Under the pieces are notes generated by a model. That model did no database searches and was not told the origin of the DNA. It was given only the letters and a program-made list of their open reading frames with translations. DNA of 64,000 nt from Herbaspirillum sp. DW155 (GTDB taxonomy: Bacteria > Pseudomonadota > Gammaproteobacteria > Burkholderiales > Burkholderiaceae_D). The DNA lies in contig NZ_AP029028.1 in assembly GCF_037076565.1 (NCBI RefSeq), positions 3,720,001 through 3,784,000 on the forward strand. The letters are read 5' to 3'. Below are positions 51,229-61,054 of this stretch, piece by piece. Positions within the stretch are counted from its first letter, which is position 1. Every line of letters starts with the position of its first letter. The position numbers were made by a program, and so were the translations under genes.

Positions 51229-51897
51229 CTACGCGGCGGTAGCATCCGCCAGACGCACGGCCTGGATGAAGGCCTCTATCCTGGCGGCATCCTTGATGCC
51301 CTTGGCGGCTTCGACGCCACTGCTGATGTCGACCGCGTAGGGGCGAACGCCGACCACCGCCTCAGTGACGTTGTGTACGCTCAAGCCACCACTCAAAACG
51401 GCCCGAGGCGCGAGTTCTTTTGGAATGAGAGACCAATCGAAAACCTTTCCGCTGCCGCCATACTCCTCGACCAGGGTGTCGAGCAGCAGTCCGGTGAATA
51501 ACGGACTGGCAGAGCGATATGCCTGCTCGTATTCTAACAAATCCGCGGGCTGCGTCGAACTTCCTATTCTGGCCGCGCGTATGAAGGGTCTGACAACGGC
51601 GGCGGCGATGGCGGCGCACTGCCCGGGCGTTTCGTCGCCGTGGAACTGCAGCACCGTCAGCGGCGCCTGCGCCAGCACCTGCTGGACCTCTTCCAGACTC
51701 GGATTGACGAACAGGCCGACGATGCTCACGAACGGCGGCACCGCACGCGCCAGCTCACCGGCGCGCTGCGGCGTCACGTAGCGCGGGCTCTTGGGATAGA
51801 ACACCAGGCCCAGCGCATCGGCGCCGGCGGCCACGGTGGCACGGACGTCTTCTTCACGGGTCAGGCCGCAAATTTTGATGCGGGTACGAAAGCTCAT
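51229..51897 (-). CDS. trpF: Phosphoribosylanthranilate isomerase
   Basis: This 222-residue TIM barrel of the tryptophan pathway has the catalytic Cys in KICGLTREEDV (residue 10), the Asp region LSGGLSVHNV and the phosphate motif VDISSGVE near the C terminus. Codons between about 51400 and 51600 (residues 100-165) are much less G+C-biased than in the rest of the gene or its neighbours, with TTG-TTA, ATA-, TCT- and AAA-rich stretches. That suggests a recombined tract. The protein itself looks intact. Confidence 0.97.
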   Translation of the reverse strand: MSFRTRIKICGLTREEDVRATVAAGADALGLVFYPKSPRYVTPQRAGELARAVPPFVSIVGLFVNPSLEEVQQVLAQAPLTVLQFHGDETPGQCAAIAAAVVRPFIRAARIGSSTQPADLLEYEQAYRSASPLFTGLLLDTLVEEYGGSGKVFDWSLIPKELAPRAVLSGGLSVHNVTEAVVGVRPYAVDISSGVEAAKGIKDAARIEAFIQAVRLADATAA

Positions 51898-51947
51898 GGA
51901 GATTGCCTCATGGGTGAAAAATTCTACTGCTCTGCCTGCTGACGCAC

Positions 51948-52844
51948 TTACAGCCAGGGCCAGGAGCGCGCCTCCTGCGGCAACGCCCAGCTATCCGGAT
52001 AGTCGACCCGCGCCAGATACAGGCCATCAGGCATGAAGGTAGGCGCAGCGCGACTGCGGTCGCGCAGGGCCAGCACCTGGCCCATCCATTCCGGCCCCTG
52101 CTTGCCGCTGCCCACCACAATCAGCGAACCGACGATGTTGCGCACCATGTGATGCAGGAAGGCATTGGCCTTGAGGGTAAAAACGATCATATCGCCGTGG
52201 CGGCGCACGGCGATGCTTTCCATCTTGCGCACGGGGGACTTGGCCTGGCATTCGACGGCGCGAAAACTGGTGAAGTCATGTTCACCGATCAGGTATTGCG
52301 CGCCCTGGTGCATGCGATCTGCGTCCAGCGGGCGGAACGTCCAGCCGGCCTTGCCCGCCAGCAGCGGCGAACGCACCGCGTGGTTGTAGAGCACGTAATG
52401 ATAGGTGCGGGCGATGGCCGAAAAGCGCGCGTGGAAACCGAACCGGGCCAGGCTTTCGGCCCCTTCGCGGTCGGCCCCGTGCAGCTCGGCGGCGTGCGCA
52501 CCGGCAATGGCGACATCATCCACCCAGGGCAGCTCGCACGCCCAGCGTACCGCGATGGTCGGCGGCAGGAAGGCGTTGGTGCCGCGCACCCAGGAAAAGG
52601 TATCGCGGGCGATGGGCGTGTCGAAATGGACGACCTGTTCCAGCGCATGCACGCCCGAATCCGTGCGGCCGGCGCAGGTGGTGGCAATGGTGGTCGTGCT
52701 GAAGCGCTGCAAAGCGGCTTCCAGCTGGTCCTGCACGGTCTGGCGGTGCGGCTGGGTCTGCCAGCCCTGCCAGCTGGCGCCATCGTATTGCACGCCCAGC
52801 ACGACGCGGCGCAGGCCCTCAGTTGGGGAAGAAAGTTCTGTCAT
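51948..52844 (-). CDS. truA: tRNA pseudouridine38-40 synthase
   Basis: This 298-residue enzyme modifies the anticodon stem-loop of many tRNAs. The catalytic Asp lies in [18 protein letters not shown] (about 61). [12 protein letters not shown] and [17 protein letters not shown] are conserved. Compared with E. coli TruA (270 residues), about 28 residues are inserted before FHARFSA ([20 protein letters not shown] region), so the protein is longer than usual. It lies between fimV and trpF, a widespread arrangement. Confidence 0.97.
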   Translation of the reverse strand: MTELSSPTEGLRRVVLGVQYDGASWQGWQTQPHRQTVQDQLEAALQRFSTTTIATTCAGRTDSGVHALEQVVHFDTPIARDTFSWVRGTNAFLPPTIAVRWACELPWVDDVAIAGAHAAELHGADREGAESLARFGFHARFSAIARTYHYVLYNHAVRSPLLAGKAGWTFRPLDADRMHQGAQYLIGEHDFTSFRAVECQAKSPVRKMESIAVRRHGDMIVFTLKANAFLHHMVRNIVGSLIVVGSGKQGPEWMGQVLALRDRSRAAPTFMPDGLYLARVDYPDSWALPQEARSWPWL

Positions 52845-52935
52845 GGATGTTCACTGCCTGCCGCAACGGCCCGTTCTCCGGCAGAGGTGTGCAGGAATCT
52901 TCATACAGGCCGCACACCGCCATCTGGCGGCACGA

Positions 52936-52969
52936 TAAAAACGAACGGGCAGCCCATGCGAGCTGCCCG
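52936..52969 (-). terminator. Intrinsic terminator after fimV
   Basis: CGGGCAGC and GCTGCCCG (52969-52962 and 52953-52946 on the minus strand) enclose TCGCATG and lead into TTCGTTTTT. Confidence 0.85.
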
Positions 52970-53013
52970 CGAGATGACGCTATTGTAATGGCCAGGAGGA
53001 CCGCCCGCAGCGC

Positions 53014-55617
53014 TCAGCCCAAGGCGGCCATCATTTGCCTGGCGCGCGCCACCTGGGCGTCGTTGCCGCCACGCATCACTTCTTCCAGCAATTCGCGGGC
53101 GCCTTCCTTGTCGCCGATTTCTTCATAGGCGGCGGCCAGGTCGAGCTTGGTGGTCATTTCCTGCTCGAAGGCCGATTCCTCGTCCTCTTCCAGCAGGTTG
53201 GTGGCCGAGGGCGCGACGTTTTCTTCCGGCAGGCTCAGGTCCAGGTCGGCCAGGCTGGTGGCAGCCGGCGCATCATCGATGCTGTCGAGCAGCACCGAGG
53301 CCGACGTCGCCCCGCTGGAGACCGGCAGGATGGGCTCGTCGGCATCCGGCTTGGCGCCGTTTTCCAGATCGAGGTCGAAATCGATGTCCTTGCCCAGGTC
53401 CATGGGCGCCGCCGCCGGGGCAGGCACCGGATTGGCGTCCGGCTGCACCTCGGCTGCCTTGAAGTCGGACAGGTCGAACTCCATGGCCGGCGCTTCCTCC
53501 GGCTCGGCCGGCGTGCCGCCGTAGAGCGGATTGGTCGGATCGATGCTCAGGCCCAGCGCTGCCGCCTTGACCCAGGTTTCGTTGAGGCCGCCGCTCAAGG
53601 CATGCAGGTTCTGGGCCACGCGGCTGAAAGCGGCCACGTCGCCACGCTTGGCATAGATCTCCAGCAGCTTGGCGTGCAGGGCCTGCCGCTCGGGCTGGGT
53701 CTGCAGGGCCAGCTTGAGGATGTCCTCGGCCTGTTCGTCGCGGCCATAGGCGATGTACATGTCGGCCTCGGCGATGGGATCGACCGGGGCCTCTTCCACT
53801 GCAGCCGCCACCGGTGCGGCTGCGGCTGCGGCTTCCACGGCAGGCTCGGGAGCGGCTGCGGGCTCAGGTTCAGGTGGGGCGGCCGGGGCCGCCATGACGG
53901 GCTCAGGTGAAAGCGCAGGCTCAGGCTCGCTGGCCGGCTCGACCGGGCCGTCCTCGGATTTCTTCTTGCGGCGACGCATGGCCAACACACCGCCGCCAGC
54001 GGCCAGCAGCGCCACCAGCACGCCCGCACCCGCAAGAATGTAGGGATTTTCCTTGATCTTGTCGACGAAGCTGCCCTCGGCCTTGGCAGGCTTGGCCGCT
54101 GCGGGTGCCGGCGCTGGTGTCGGCGTTGCCGGTGCGGCAGCAGGGGCAGGAGCGGCCTCGCCCTCGGGCTTGTCGGCAGCAGGCGTAGCGCCGGGTGTTG
54201 CCGGCTTGGCGGCTTCGGCTTCCTTCTGCTGCTGGGCGGTCAGTTCGGCGATGGTCTTGTTCTTCAGCTCCAGCAGTTTCTGGAGGTTGTCGACGTTCTT
54301 TTCGAGGTCTTTCACGCGGTCATTGGCATCGGCCAATGCGCGTTCGCTGGCGGCCTTGTCCTCGGCAGCACCGGCGTTGCCGGTCTTGCCGCGGCCCTTG
54401 TTGGCACGCGAGAGCTCCAGGCGGTCGCGCGCACCCTGGGTGCCGGAACGCTCTTCCACCCGCGCCGTGATCTTGCCGCCGCCGCTCTGGCGGTTGCTGC
54501 CGGCCTTGCCGGCAGGCGCGTTGGCGACCTGGCCGGCCAGCTTGTTGCGATAGGCGTTGAAGTCCTGGGCTTGCGCCACCACCATGCTGCGCGCTTCATC
54601 GCGATCCACTGCGGCGGCGGTCGGCTGGTCGGGGATGGCCAGGATCTTGCCAGCGCGCAGGCGGTTGATGTTGTTACCCTGGAAGGCATCCGGATTGGCG
54701 CGGTACAGCGCAATGAGCATCTGGTCCAGCGAGACATTGGCCTGCTGGTTGCGCGTGGCGATGCCGGACAGCGTGTCACCCGGCTTGACGCGGTAATCGC
54801 CCGTCTTGCCGGGAGCGGCAGGTGCTGCGGCCGATGGCGAGGCACCTGTTGCAGCAGGCGCGGCCGCTGCCATGCTCTGCGGGCTGGCCGAAGCCGGGGT
54901 ATTGTCAGGAGAGGCCTGCTGGCGGCGGATCAGTTCTTCCGCCAGGGCCGACGGCGCCGGACGCTGCACGATGCTGGCCGACGGCTCTTCGCTGCTGACC
55001 GGAATCGGCGCGCTGGCGGGCGCCGGTGCAGCCGCGGCGGCCGGTGCGACCGGCGCTGCAGTGGCGGCAGGCGCCGGCGCAGCGGGTGCTGCAGCGGCGG
55101 TTGCTGCCGGAGCAGCAGCAGGAGCAGCCGCAGCCGGTTCCGGCGCATTGCCCGGTGTCAGCGGCGCCACCTGTGGATTGCGCGGGGCCTTGCTGTCGGC
55201 CGGATCGAGCAGGAAGGTGTATTCGCGCAGCTGGCGCGATTCGCCGCTACCCAGTTCCAGCAGCAGGTCGACGAAGGGATCGCTGACCGGCTGGGAGGAA
55301 CTGATGCGGATGAAATGGCGACCCTGGCGCTGTTCCAGCACGATGGACAAGGAACTGAGCACCGGGTTGTAGTCGATGTTGGCGCGGCGGAAGGCCTCGG
55401 CCGGCGCCAGACGGGCGCTGAGCTTGCCTGCCTCGTCGGCACCGACGGCAGTGACCTCGATCTCGGCCCGCAGCGGCTGGCCCAGCGCCGACAACACGGT
55501 CAGCTTGCCCAGTGCGGCAGCCTGCGCGCCCAGCGGCAAGGCCATGGCCAGCGCGATGGCCGCGCTCAGGGTCTTCATCTGGGACCGGGGAAGCTTCTTG
55601 TTGGTATTTACAGGCAT
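53014..55617 (-). CDS. fimV: FimV/HubP-type polar-hub peptidoglycan-binding protein
   Basis: This is an 867-residue bitopic protein. The signal peptide runs to about residue 34 (ALPLGAQAAA). The conserved FimV N-terminal domain follows (LGKLTVLSALGQPLRAEIE to about 135), then Ala/Pro-rich linkers. The LysM domain lies near 278-330 (YRVKPGDTLSGIATR). A coiled coil (about 415-470) precedes one membrane helix (about 535-555, ILAGAGVLVALLAAGGGVL). The acidic cytoplasmic part has TPR-like segments, and the C-terminal FimV motif is KLDLAAAYEEIGDKEGARELL. Such proteins organise type IV pili, chemotaxis and chromosome partners at the poles. It is a single-gene unit. Confidence 0.94.
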   Translation of the reverse strand: MPVNTNKKLPRSQMKTLSAAIALAMALPLGAQAAALGKLTVLSALGQPLRAEIEVTAVGADEAGKLSARLAPAEAFRRANIDYNPVLSSLSIVLEQRQGRHFIRISSSQPVSDPFVDLLLELGSGESRQLREYTFLLDPADSKAPRNPQVAPLTPGNAPEPAAAAPAAAPAATAAAAPAAPAPAATAAPVAPAAAAAPAPASAPIPVSSEEPSASIVQRPAPSALAEELIRRQQASPDNTPASASPQSMAAAAPAATGASPSAAAPAAPGKTGDYRVKPGDTLSGIATRNQQANVSLDQMLIALYRANPDAFQGNNINRLRAGKILAIPDQPTAAAVDRDEARSMVVAQAQDFNAYRNKLAGQVANAPAGKAGSNRQSGGGKITARVEERSGTQGARDRLELSRANKGRGKTGNAGAAEDKAASERALADANDRVKDLEKNVDNLQKLLELKNKTIAELTAQQQKEAEAAKPATPGATPAADKPEGEAAPAPAAAPATPTPAPAPAAAKPAKAEGSFVDKIKENPYILAGAGVLVALLAAGGGVLAMRRRKKKSEDGPVEPASEPEPALSPEPVMAAPAAPPEPEPAAAPEPAVEAAAAAAPVAAAVEEAPVDPIAEADMYIAYGRDEQAEDILKLALQTQPERQALHAKLLEIYAKRGDVAAFSRVAQNLHALSGGLNETWVKAAALGLSIDPTNPLYGGTPAEPEEAPAMEFDLSDFKAAEVQPDANPVPAPAAAPMDLGKDIDFDLDLENGAKPDADEPILPVSSGATSASVLLDSIDDAPAATSLADLDLSLPEENVAPSATNLLEEDEESAFEQEMTTKLDLAAAYEEIGDKEGARELLEEVMRGGNDAQVARARQMMAALG

Positions 55618-55900
55618 GTTTTATTTGGCTTAGAGAAACGTTCCGCGTCAAACCCGTCACGCTGGCGTTCCACCTGGTGCTGGCCTGGGAATGCCGTACA
55701 GATCCGTGAATGGGGCTGGTGCCGCGCGGCCTGTGCAAACGGCCTGCGCCACTCCGGTCCGCGCTGGCTTGCTGTTGTCGCCTTTTCTTGCAGGCCAGCG
55801 GCTCGGAGCAGATCCATTTCATCAAATCCAGCAGGCGCCCGACCAGGACGCTGCCACATGTTGGCTTTCATGAAATGAATTGGCTTTTCAACTTATCATC

Positions 55901-55930
55901 AAGTACTTACACCCGCAAGTGTACTTACTT
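55901..55930. promoter_or_regulatory. Imperfect inverted repeat upstream of fimV
   Basis: AAGTACTTACAC (55901-55912) and GTGTACTTACTT (55919-55930) match as inverted arms in 10 of 12 positions. It lies 285 bp before the fimV start in an AT-rich patch. An operator is possible. Confidence 0.35.
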
Positions 55931-55941
55931 TCTCAAGATGA

Positions 55942-55981
55942 GAAAAACCCGCCAGCCTCCACACGAGTGGAAGCTGGCGGG
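55942..55981 (-). terminator. Intrinsic terminator after asd
   Basis: CCCGCCAGC and GCTGGCGGG (55948-55956, 55973-55981), with an inner TCCAC/GTGGA stem, are followed on the minus strand by TTTTTCTC. Confidence 0.9.
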
Positions 55982-56083
55982 CTATTGTTGCAGACTGACA
56001 ACGCGTAAGGCAAGTCTTAATCGCATTGCAGCATTGCCATATTGCAACAGACTGACTGGCCGGGGGTTTCCCGGCCACCGGCA

Positions 56084-57199
56084 TCACTCCAGGTTGCCCA
56101 GGATGATGCGCAGCATGCGGCGCAGCGGCTCGGCCGCGCCCCACAGCAGCTGGTCGCCGATGACGAAGGCGGAGATATACTCCGGACCCTGGTTCAGCTT
56201 GCGCACGCGGCCCACGCCGATTTCCAGACCACCGGTGATGGACGCCGGGGTCAGCTCCTTGACCGTGATGGCACGGTCGTTCGGCACCCACTTCACCCAC
56301 TGGTTGCCGGCACGGATGATGGACTCGATCTCGGCCAGGGGCAGGTCGCGCTTCAACTTGATGGTCAGCGCCAGGCTGTGGCAGCGCATCGCGCCGATAC
56401 GCACGCACAGTCCGTCCACCGGGATGATCTGCTGGTTGCCCAGGATCTTGTTGACTTCGGCCTGGCCCTTCCACTCTTCCTTGGACTGGCCATTCTCCAG
56501 CTGGGCGTCGATCCAGGGGATCAGACCGCCGGCCAGGGGCGCGCCGAAGAATTCGGTCGGCACGTCTTCACGGATGGTCTTGGCGACCTTGCGGTCGATA
56601 TCCAGAATGGCCGAGGACGGCGTTGCCAGCTCGTCGGCCACGGCCGCGTTGATGACGCCCATGCCCTTCAACAGTTCGCGCATGTGGTTGGCGCCACCGC
56701 CAGAGGCGGCCTGGTAGGTCATGGAGCTGACCCACTCGACCAGGCCTTCCTTGAACAGACCGCCCACGCCCATCAACAGGATGGAGTTGGTGCAGTTGCC
56801 GCCGATGTAGTTCTTCACACCCTTGGCCAGTGCATCCTTGATGACGTTGTTGTTCACCGGATCGAGCACGATCACGGCGTCATCCTTCATGCGCAGCGAG
56901 GAAGCAGCGTCGATCCAGTAGCCATCCCAACCAGCGGCGCGCAGCTTGGGGAAGATCTCATTGGTGTAGTCGCCGCCTTGTGCGGTGATGATGATGTCGC
57001 ATTTCTTCAGCTCGTCAATGCTGTTGGCATCTTTGAGCGTCGTTTCCTTTTTGGCAAACGACGGCGCCTTGCCGCCTGCATTCGAAGTCGAGAAAAACAC
57101 CGGTTCGATGTGATCGAAATCACCTTCATCCTGCATGCGTTGCATCAGGACCGAACCCACCATTCCACGCCAGCCAACCAAACCAACCAGTTTCATCAT
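56084..57199 (-). CDS. asd: Aspartate-semialdehyde dehydrogenase
   Basis: This is a 371-residue NADPH-dependent enzyme common to lysine, methionine, threonine and diaminopimelate synthesis. The dinucleotide loop is [12 protein letters not shown] (about 7-18). The active-site Cys is in [13 protein letters not shown] (about 135), with [14 protein letters not shown] and the general-base His in [10 protein letters not shown] (about 277). This is the long gammaproteobacterial-type Asd. Two ATGs in a row (57199, 57196) can start it. It follows leuB, as in Pseudomonas and relatives. Confidence 0.98.
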   Translation of the reverse strand: MMKLVGLVGWRGMVGSVLMQRMQDEGDFDHIEPVFFSTSNAGGKAPSFAKKETTLKDANSIDELKKCDIIITAQGGDYTNEIFPKLRAAGWDGYWIDAASSLRMKDDAVIVLDPVNNNVIKDALAKGVKNYIGGNCTNSILLMGVGGLFKEGLVEWVSSMTYQAASGGGANHMRELLKGMGVINAAVADELATPSSAILDIDRKVAKTIREDVPTEFFGAPLAGGLIPWIDAQLENGQSKEEWKGQAEVNKILGNQQIIPVDGLCVRIGAMRCHSLALTIKLKRDLPLAEIESIIRAGNQWVKWVPNDRAITVKELTPASITGGLEIGVGRVRKLNQGPEYISAFVIGDQLLWGAAEPLRRMLRIILGNLE

Positions 57200-57279
57200 C
57201 TTTCCCTATTTAGAACTTCCATGGTGAACAAATCAGATTGAACACAATTGCGCCGGACCATCCGGCATTTCAAGCGCCC

Positions 57280-57303
57280 GGCCGCGCCGCTCGGGGCGCG
57301 GCC
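57280..57303 (-). repeat. GC-rich hairpin between leuB and asd
   Basis: GGCCGCGCC (57280-57288) pairs perfectly with GGCGCGGCC (57295-57303). No U-tract follows. A role in mRNA processing or partial termination between leuB and asd is possible. Confidence 0.5.
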
Positions 57304-57317
57304 AGGCGACGTTGATC

Positions 57318-58388
57318 TCAGGCGAGGGCCTTGACCACGGCTTGCCCCATCTGCTGGGTGTTGACCTTGGTGCAGCCTTCTTCATAAATATCGGCGGTGC
57401 GCAAACCTTGCGCAAGCACTTTCTTCACTGCGTTCTCGATGCGGTCGGCCTGCTCGGCCTTGTTCAGCGAGAAGCGCAGCATCATCGCCGCCGACAGGAT
57501 GGTCGCCAGCGGATTGGCGATACCCTTGCCGGCGATGTCGGGTGCCGAACCGTGCGAAGGTTCATACAGGCCCTTGTTGTTGGCATCCAGCGAGGCCGAG
57601 GGCAGCATGCCGATCGAACCGGTCAGCATGGCGGCGGCGTCCGAGAGGATGTCGCCGAACATGTTGCCGGTGACGATGACGTCGAAGTTCTTCGGTGCCT
57701 TCACCAGCTGCATGGCGGCGTTGTCCACGTACATGTGCGACAGCTCGACGTCCGGATACTCCTTGCCCACTTCGGTGACGATATCCTTCCAGAACTGGAA
57801 GGTTTCCAGCACGTTGGCCTTGTCCACGCTGCACAGGCGCTTGCCGCGCTTGGCTGCGGCCTGGAAGGCGACGTGGGCGATGCGGCGGATTTCCGGTTCC
57901 GAATAGCGCATGGTATCAAAACCTTCACGTGCGCCCTTGAAAGGACCGTCCGGCGCCTCGCGCATGCCGCGCGGCTGGCCGAAATAGATGTCGCCGTTCA
58001 GTTCGCGCACGATCAGGATGTCCAGGTTGGCCACCAGCTCGGGCTTCAACGAAGACGCACCGGTCAGTTCCGGATAGCAGATCGCCGGGCGGAAGTTGGC
58101 AAACAGCTGCAGGTGCTTGCGCAGGCCCAGGATGGCTTGCTCGGGGCGCAGGGCGCGTTCCAGCTTGTCGTACTTCCAGTCGCCGACGGCACCGAAGAGG
58201 ATGGCATCGGCTTCCTTGGCCAGCTTCAGGGTGCCCTCCGGCAGCGGGTGGCCGTGGGCTTCATAGCCGGCGCCGCCGACCGGGGCGGTTTCCATCTCGA
58301 ACTTCTCGTCCAGGGCGTTGAGCACGCGGACGGCTTCGTCAACGATCTCGGGACCGATGCCGTCACCCGGCAGGATAGCAATCTTCAT
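57318..58388 (-). CDS. leuB: 3-isopropylmalate dehydrogenase
   Basis: This 356-residue enzyme is the third step of leucine synthesis, oxidative decarboxylation of 3-isopropylmalate. The N terminus is [15 protein letters not shown]. The substrate Arg set lies in LYANFRP-like ([14 protein letters not shown]) and [15 protein letters not shown], the metal Asp in [15 protein letters not shown] and the NAD-binding in [18 protein letters not shown]. It is 94 bp downstream of leuD. Confidence 0.98.
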   Translation of the reverse strand: MKIAILPGDGIGPEIVDEAVRVLNALDEKFEMETAPVGGAGYEAHGHPLPEGTLKLAKEADAILFGAVGDWKYDKLERALRPEQAILGLRKHLQLFANFRPAICYPELTGASSLKPELVANLDILIVRELNGDIYFGQPRGMREAPDGPFKGAREGFDTMRYSEPEIRRIAHVAFQAAAKRGKRLCSVDKANVLETFQFWKDIVTEVGKEYPDVELSHMYVDNAAMQLVKAPKNFDVIVTGNMFGDILSDAAAMLTGSIGMLPSASLDANNKGLYEPSHGSAPDIAGKGIANPLATILSAAMMLRFSLNKAEQADRIENAVKKVLAQGLRTADIYEEGCTKVNTQQMGQAVVKALA

Positions 58389-58436
58389 GGCTTCTCTTTC
58401 TCAGTGTTTCCAGCGTTCTTGGAAAATAGTAACGAC

Positions 58437-58460
58437 AAGGGCGGCCATCGGACCGCCCTT
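58437..58460 (-). repeat. Hairpin between leuD and leuB
   Basis: AAGGGCGG (58437-58444) pairs with CCGCCCTT (58453-58460) around CCATCGGA. No U-tract follows on the minus strand. It likely sits within the leu operon mRNA. Confidence 0.5.
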
Positions 58461-58482
58461 TGCTGTTGTGTCAACGATCGCT

Positions 58483-59130
58483 TCAGATCGTGTTGCTCAG
58501 CCAGGGCTGTTCGTGCAGGTGTTTCTCTTCGTAGGCACGAATGATGTCGGCTTTGCGTAGGGTCAGGCCAATGTCGTCGAAACCGTTCAACAGGCAGTAC
58601 TTGCGGAACTCGCTGATGTCGAACGGATAGACTTCGCTGCCACTGGTGTTGCTGACGACCTGCTTTTCCAGATCGATGACCAGGCGGTAACCCGGGAAGG
58701 CCTTCACTTCATTGAACAGGTGATCGACCTGTTGTTCGCTCAGGACGATGGGCAGCAGACCATTCTTGTAGCAGTTGTTGAAGAAGATGTCGGCAAAGCT
58801 GGGCGCGATCACGGCACGGAAACCGTACTGATCCAGCGCCCACGGTGCGTGCTCGCGCGAGGAGCCGCAGCCGAAGTTCTTGCGCGAGAGCAGGATGGAG
58901 GAACCCTGATAGCGCTCCTGGTTGAGCACGAAATCCGGGTTCAGCGGGCGCTTGCTGTTGTCCATGCCCGGCTCGCCGTGGTCCAGGTAGCGCCATTCGT
59001 CGAACAGGTTGGGGCCGAAGCCGCTGCGCTTGATCGACTTCAGGAACTGCTTGGGGATGATCGCATCGGTATCGACGTTGGCGCGATCCAGCGGCGCCAC
59101 CAGTCCTTCATGCACGATAAATTTATTCAT
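58483..59130 (-). CDS. leuD: 3-isopropylmalate dehydratase small subunit
   Basis: This 215-residue swivel-domain subunit pairs with LeuC to isomerise 2- to 3-isopropylmalate. Conserved segments are [14 protein letters not shown] (about 19-32), [20 protein letters not shown] (about 80-99) and [17 protein letters not shown] small entericidin-like gene separates it from leuC, which otherwise would be adjacent. Confidence 0.98.
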   Translation of the reverse strand: MNKFIVHEGLVAPLDRANVDTDAIIPKQFLKSIKRSGFGPNLFDEWRYLDHGEPGMDNSKRPLNPDFVLNQERYQGSSILLSRKNFGCGSSREHAPWALDQYGFRAVIAPSFADIFFNNCYKNGLLPIVLSEQQVDHLFNEVKAFPGYRLVIDLEKQVVSNTSGSEVYPFDISEFRKYCLLNGFDDIGLTLRKADIIRAYEEKHLHEQPWLSNTI

Positions 59131-59251
59131 GAGCTTGACCTCGGGTCGGTGGGGCGATTGCTCTGCCCTACCCTTCCTGTTTCCTGTTCAAAAACTGAAG
59201 CTGCGGCACGCTGGCCGCAGCCTTGCACTGTCTGATCCTGCTGATTTCTTC

Positions 59252-59383
59252 TTATTTCTTGCTGGCGTCCTGCATCTTTTCGCCGACCTTTTCGACATCC
59301 TTGCCGAAGCCATTGACGGTATTGCAACCAGCCAGCGCACCCAGGGTGACGGCCAGCAGAACCAGAGCGGAGATTTTTTTCAT
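59252..59383 (-). CDS. Entericidin-like small lipoprotein
   Basis: This is a 43-residue lipoprotein lying between leuC and leuD. The signal is MKKISALVLLAVTLGALAGC with lipobox LAGC (Cys20). The mature part is NTVNGFGKDVEKVGEKMQD and ends in Lys. This matches the EcnA/EcnB pattern (C-N-T-x-x-G-x-G-x-D), small lipoproteins that, in enterobacteria, modulate membrane lysis and act as an antidote/toxin pair. Here only one gene is present. Codon bias and position suggest a real gene. GAGAGAAAA lies just upstream. Confidence 0.88.
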   Translation of the reverse strand: MKKISALVLLAVTLGALAGCNTVNGFGKDVEKVGEKMQDASKK

Positions 59384-59419
59384 GGTTGTTTTCTCTCGAA
59401 AAGATTCACAAGCAAGCGC

Positions 59420-60820
59420 TCAGAGCGAACGCACATCCACGAAGTGGCCGGCGATACCGGCCGCCGCAGCCATGGCCGGGCTCACCAGGTGGGTACGACC
59501 ACCGGCACCCTGGCGGCCTTCGAAGTTGCGGTTCGAAGTCGAGGCGCAACGCTCGCCCGGTTCCAGGCGGTCGGCATTCATGGCCAGGCACATGGAGCAG
59601 CCCGGTTCACGCCATTCGAAGCCGGCGTCGCGGAAGATCTTGTCCAGGCCTTCGCGTTCGGCCTGTTCCTTGACCAGGCCCGAACCCGGCACCACCATCG
59701 CCAGCTTGACGTTGGAGGCGCGGAACTTGCCGCGCACCACCTTGGCAGCTTCGCGCAGGTCTTCGATGCGGGAGTTGGTGCAGGAACCGATGAACACCTT
59801 GTCGATGCGGATGTCTTCGATGGGCGTATTGGGCTTCAGGGCCATGTAGGCCAGCGCCTTTTCCATGCCGTCACGCTTGGTCGGATCCTTTTCCTTGTCG
59901 GGATCGGGGACGCGGGCGTCGATGGACACCACCATCTCGGGCGATGTGCCCCAGGTGACTTGCGGCTTGATCTCGGCGGCGTTCAGGGTCACCACCATGT
60001 CGAACTTGGAACCCGGGTCCGAATGCAGGGTGCGCCAGTACGACACGGCACGCTCCCAGTGCGGACCGGAGGGCGAGAAGGGACGGCCCTTCAGGTATTC
60101 CAGCGTCACGTCGTCGAAGGCCACCATGCCGGCGCGGGCGCCTGCTTCGATGGCCATGTTGCAGACCGTCATGCGGCCTTCCATGGACAGCGAGCGGATG
60201 GTGGACCCGGCAAATTCGATGGCGTATCCGGTGCCGCCTGCGGTACCGATCTTGCCGATCACGGCCAGCACGATGTCCTTGGCGGTGACGCCGGCCGGCA
60301 GCGCGCCGTCGACCTGCACCAGCATGGCCTTGGACTTGCGCGCCAGCAGGGTCTGCGTGGCCAGCACGTGTTCGACTTCGGAAGTACCGATGCCATGCGC
60401 CAGCGCGGCAAAGGCGCCGTGGGTGGAGGTATGCGAGTCGCCGCAGACCACCGTCATGCCGGGCAGCGTGGCGCCCTGCTCAGGGCCGATCACGTGCACG
60501 ATGCCTTGACGCTTGTCGTTCATGCCGAAGTACGTCAGGCTGAATTCTTTTGCATTGCCGTCCAGCGTTTCGACCTGCAGGCGCGAGATCGGGTCAGCGA
60601 TGCCCTGGGCGCGGTCGGTGGTGGGAACGTTGTGGTCGGCCACCATCAGGTTGGCCGAGTTCCGCCAGGGTTGGCGACCGGCTAGCTTGAGGCCTTCGAA
60701 GGCTTGCGGGCTGGTCACTTCATGGAGCAGGTGGCGGTCGATATACAGGATGGCGGTACCGTCATCTTCCGTATGAACGACGTGCGACTCCCAGAGTTTG
60801 TCGTAAAGCGTCTTGAGCAT
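59420..60820 (-). CDS. leuC: 3-isopropylmalate dehydratase large subunit
   Basis: This is a 466-residue aconitase-family subunit. It carries [20 protein letters not shown] (about 130-149). The [4Fe-4S] Cys lie in FIGSCTNSR (about 347) and [12 protein letters not shown] (about 407-411). ATG 60820 gives the family start [10 protein letters not shown]; the longer open frame upstream crosses an AT-rich probable promoter. It is the first gene of leuC-ecn-leuD-leuB. Confidence 0.98.
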   Translation of the reverse strand: MLKTLYDKLWESHVVHTEDDGTAILYIDRHLLHEVTSPQAFEGLKLAGRQPWRNSANLMVADHNVPTTDRAQGIADPISRLQVETLDGNAKEFSLTYFGMNDKRQGIVHVIGPEQGATLPGMTVVCGDSHTSTHGAFAALAHGIGTSEVEHVLATQTLLARKSKAMLVQVDGALPAGVTAKDIVLAVIGKIGTAGGTGYAIEFAGSTIRSLSMEGRMTVCNMAIEAGARAGMVAFDDVTLEYLKGRPFSPSGPHWERAVSYWRTLHSDPGSKFDMVVTLNAAEIKPQVTWGTSPEMVVSIDARVPDPDKEKDPTKRDGMEKALAYMALKPNTPIEDIRIDKVFIGSCTNSRIEDLREAAKVVRGKFRASNVKLAMVVPGSGLVKEQAEREGLDKIFRDAGFEWREPGCSMCLAMNADRLEPGERCASTSNRNFEGRQGAGGRTHLVSPAMAAAAGIAGHFVDVRSL

Positions 60821-60988
60821 GTTGCGGTCCGGCGGAATCGAAAAAGGGATGCTGAACGGGAAAAATAGCATTTGATTATGCCATAAAGCGAGAGGTCTGA
60901 CCTCCCTGCCGTGTTTTCCGCCGCGTTGCAACAACAGGGAATAATGCTGCAAGGCAGCAGAAAAAGCGCAGCAAGTGCGGCGCCCATG

Positions 60989-61029
60989 AAAAAACCGGCA
61001 TTTCTTCCGGGGCCAGAAGAAATGCCGGT
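60989..61029 (-). terminator. Intrinsic terminator after the M48 protease
   Basis: A perfect 14-bp stem, ACCGGCATTTCTTC with GAAGAAATGCCGGT (60994-61007, 61016-61029), has an 8-base loop. It runs into TTTTTT on the minus strand. Confidence 0.95.
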
Positions 61030-61054
61030 GCGTTGCCGGCCGGGCGGGTGCAGC

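Larger units (their letters stand above)
55618..56083. other. 466-bp intergenic region between asd and fimV
   Basis: The region holds the asd terminator (55942-55981) and a 12-nt imperfect inverted repeat (55901-55912 / 55919-55930). It also has a CAGACTGAC direct repeat at 55991-55999 and 56048-56056, and the fimV upstream sequence. A short minus-strand frame (55608-55871) overlaps the fimV start but has no ribosome binding site or recognisable content. Confidence 0.5.

Noticed and set aside
48955..51501. 848-codon plus-strand open frame across trpA and trpB
   Set aside because: It covers three complete minus-strand trp genes and reads as low-complexity His/Gly/Asp sequence. It is an antisense shadow.
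55608..55871. 87-codon minus-strand frame upstream of fimV
   Set aside because: It overlaps the fimV start, has no ribosome binding site and has no recognisable sequence features.
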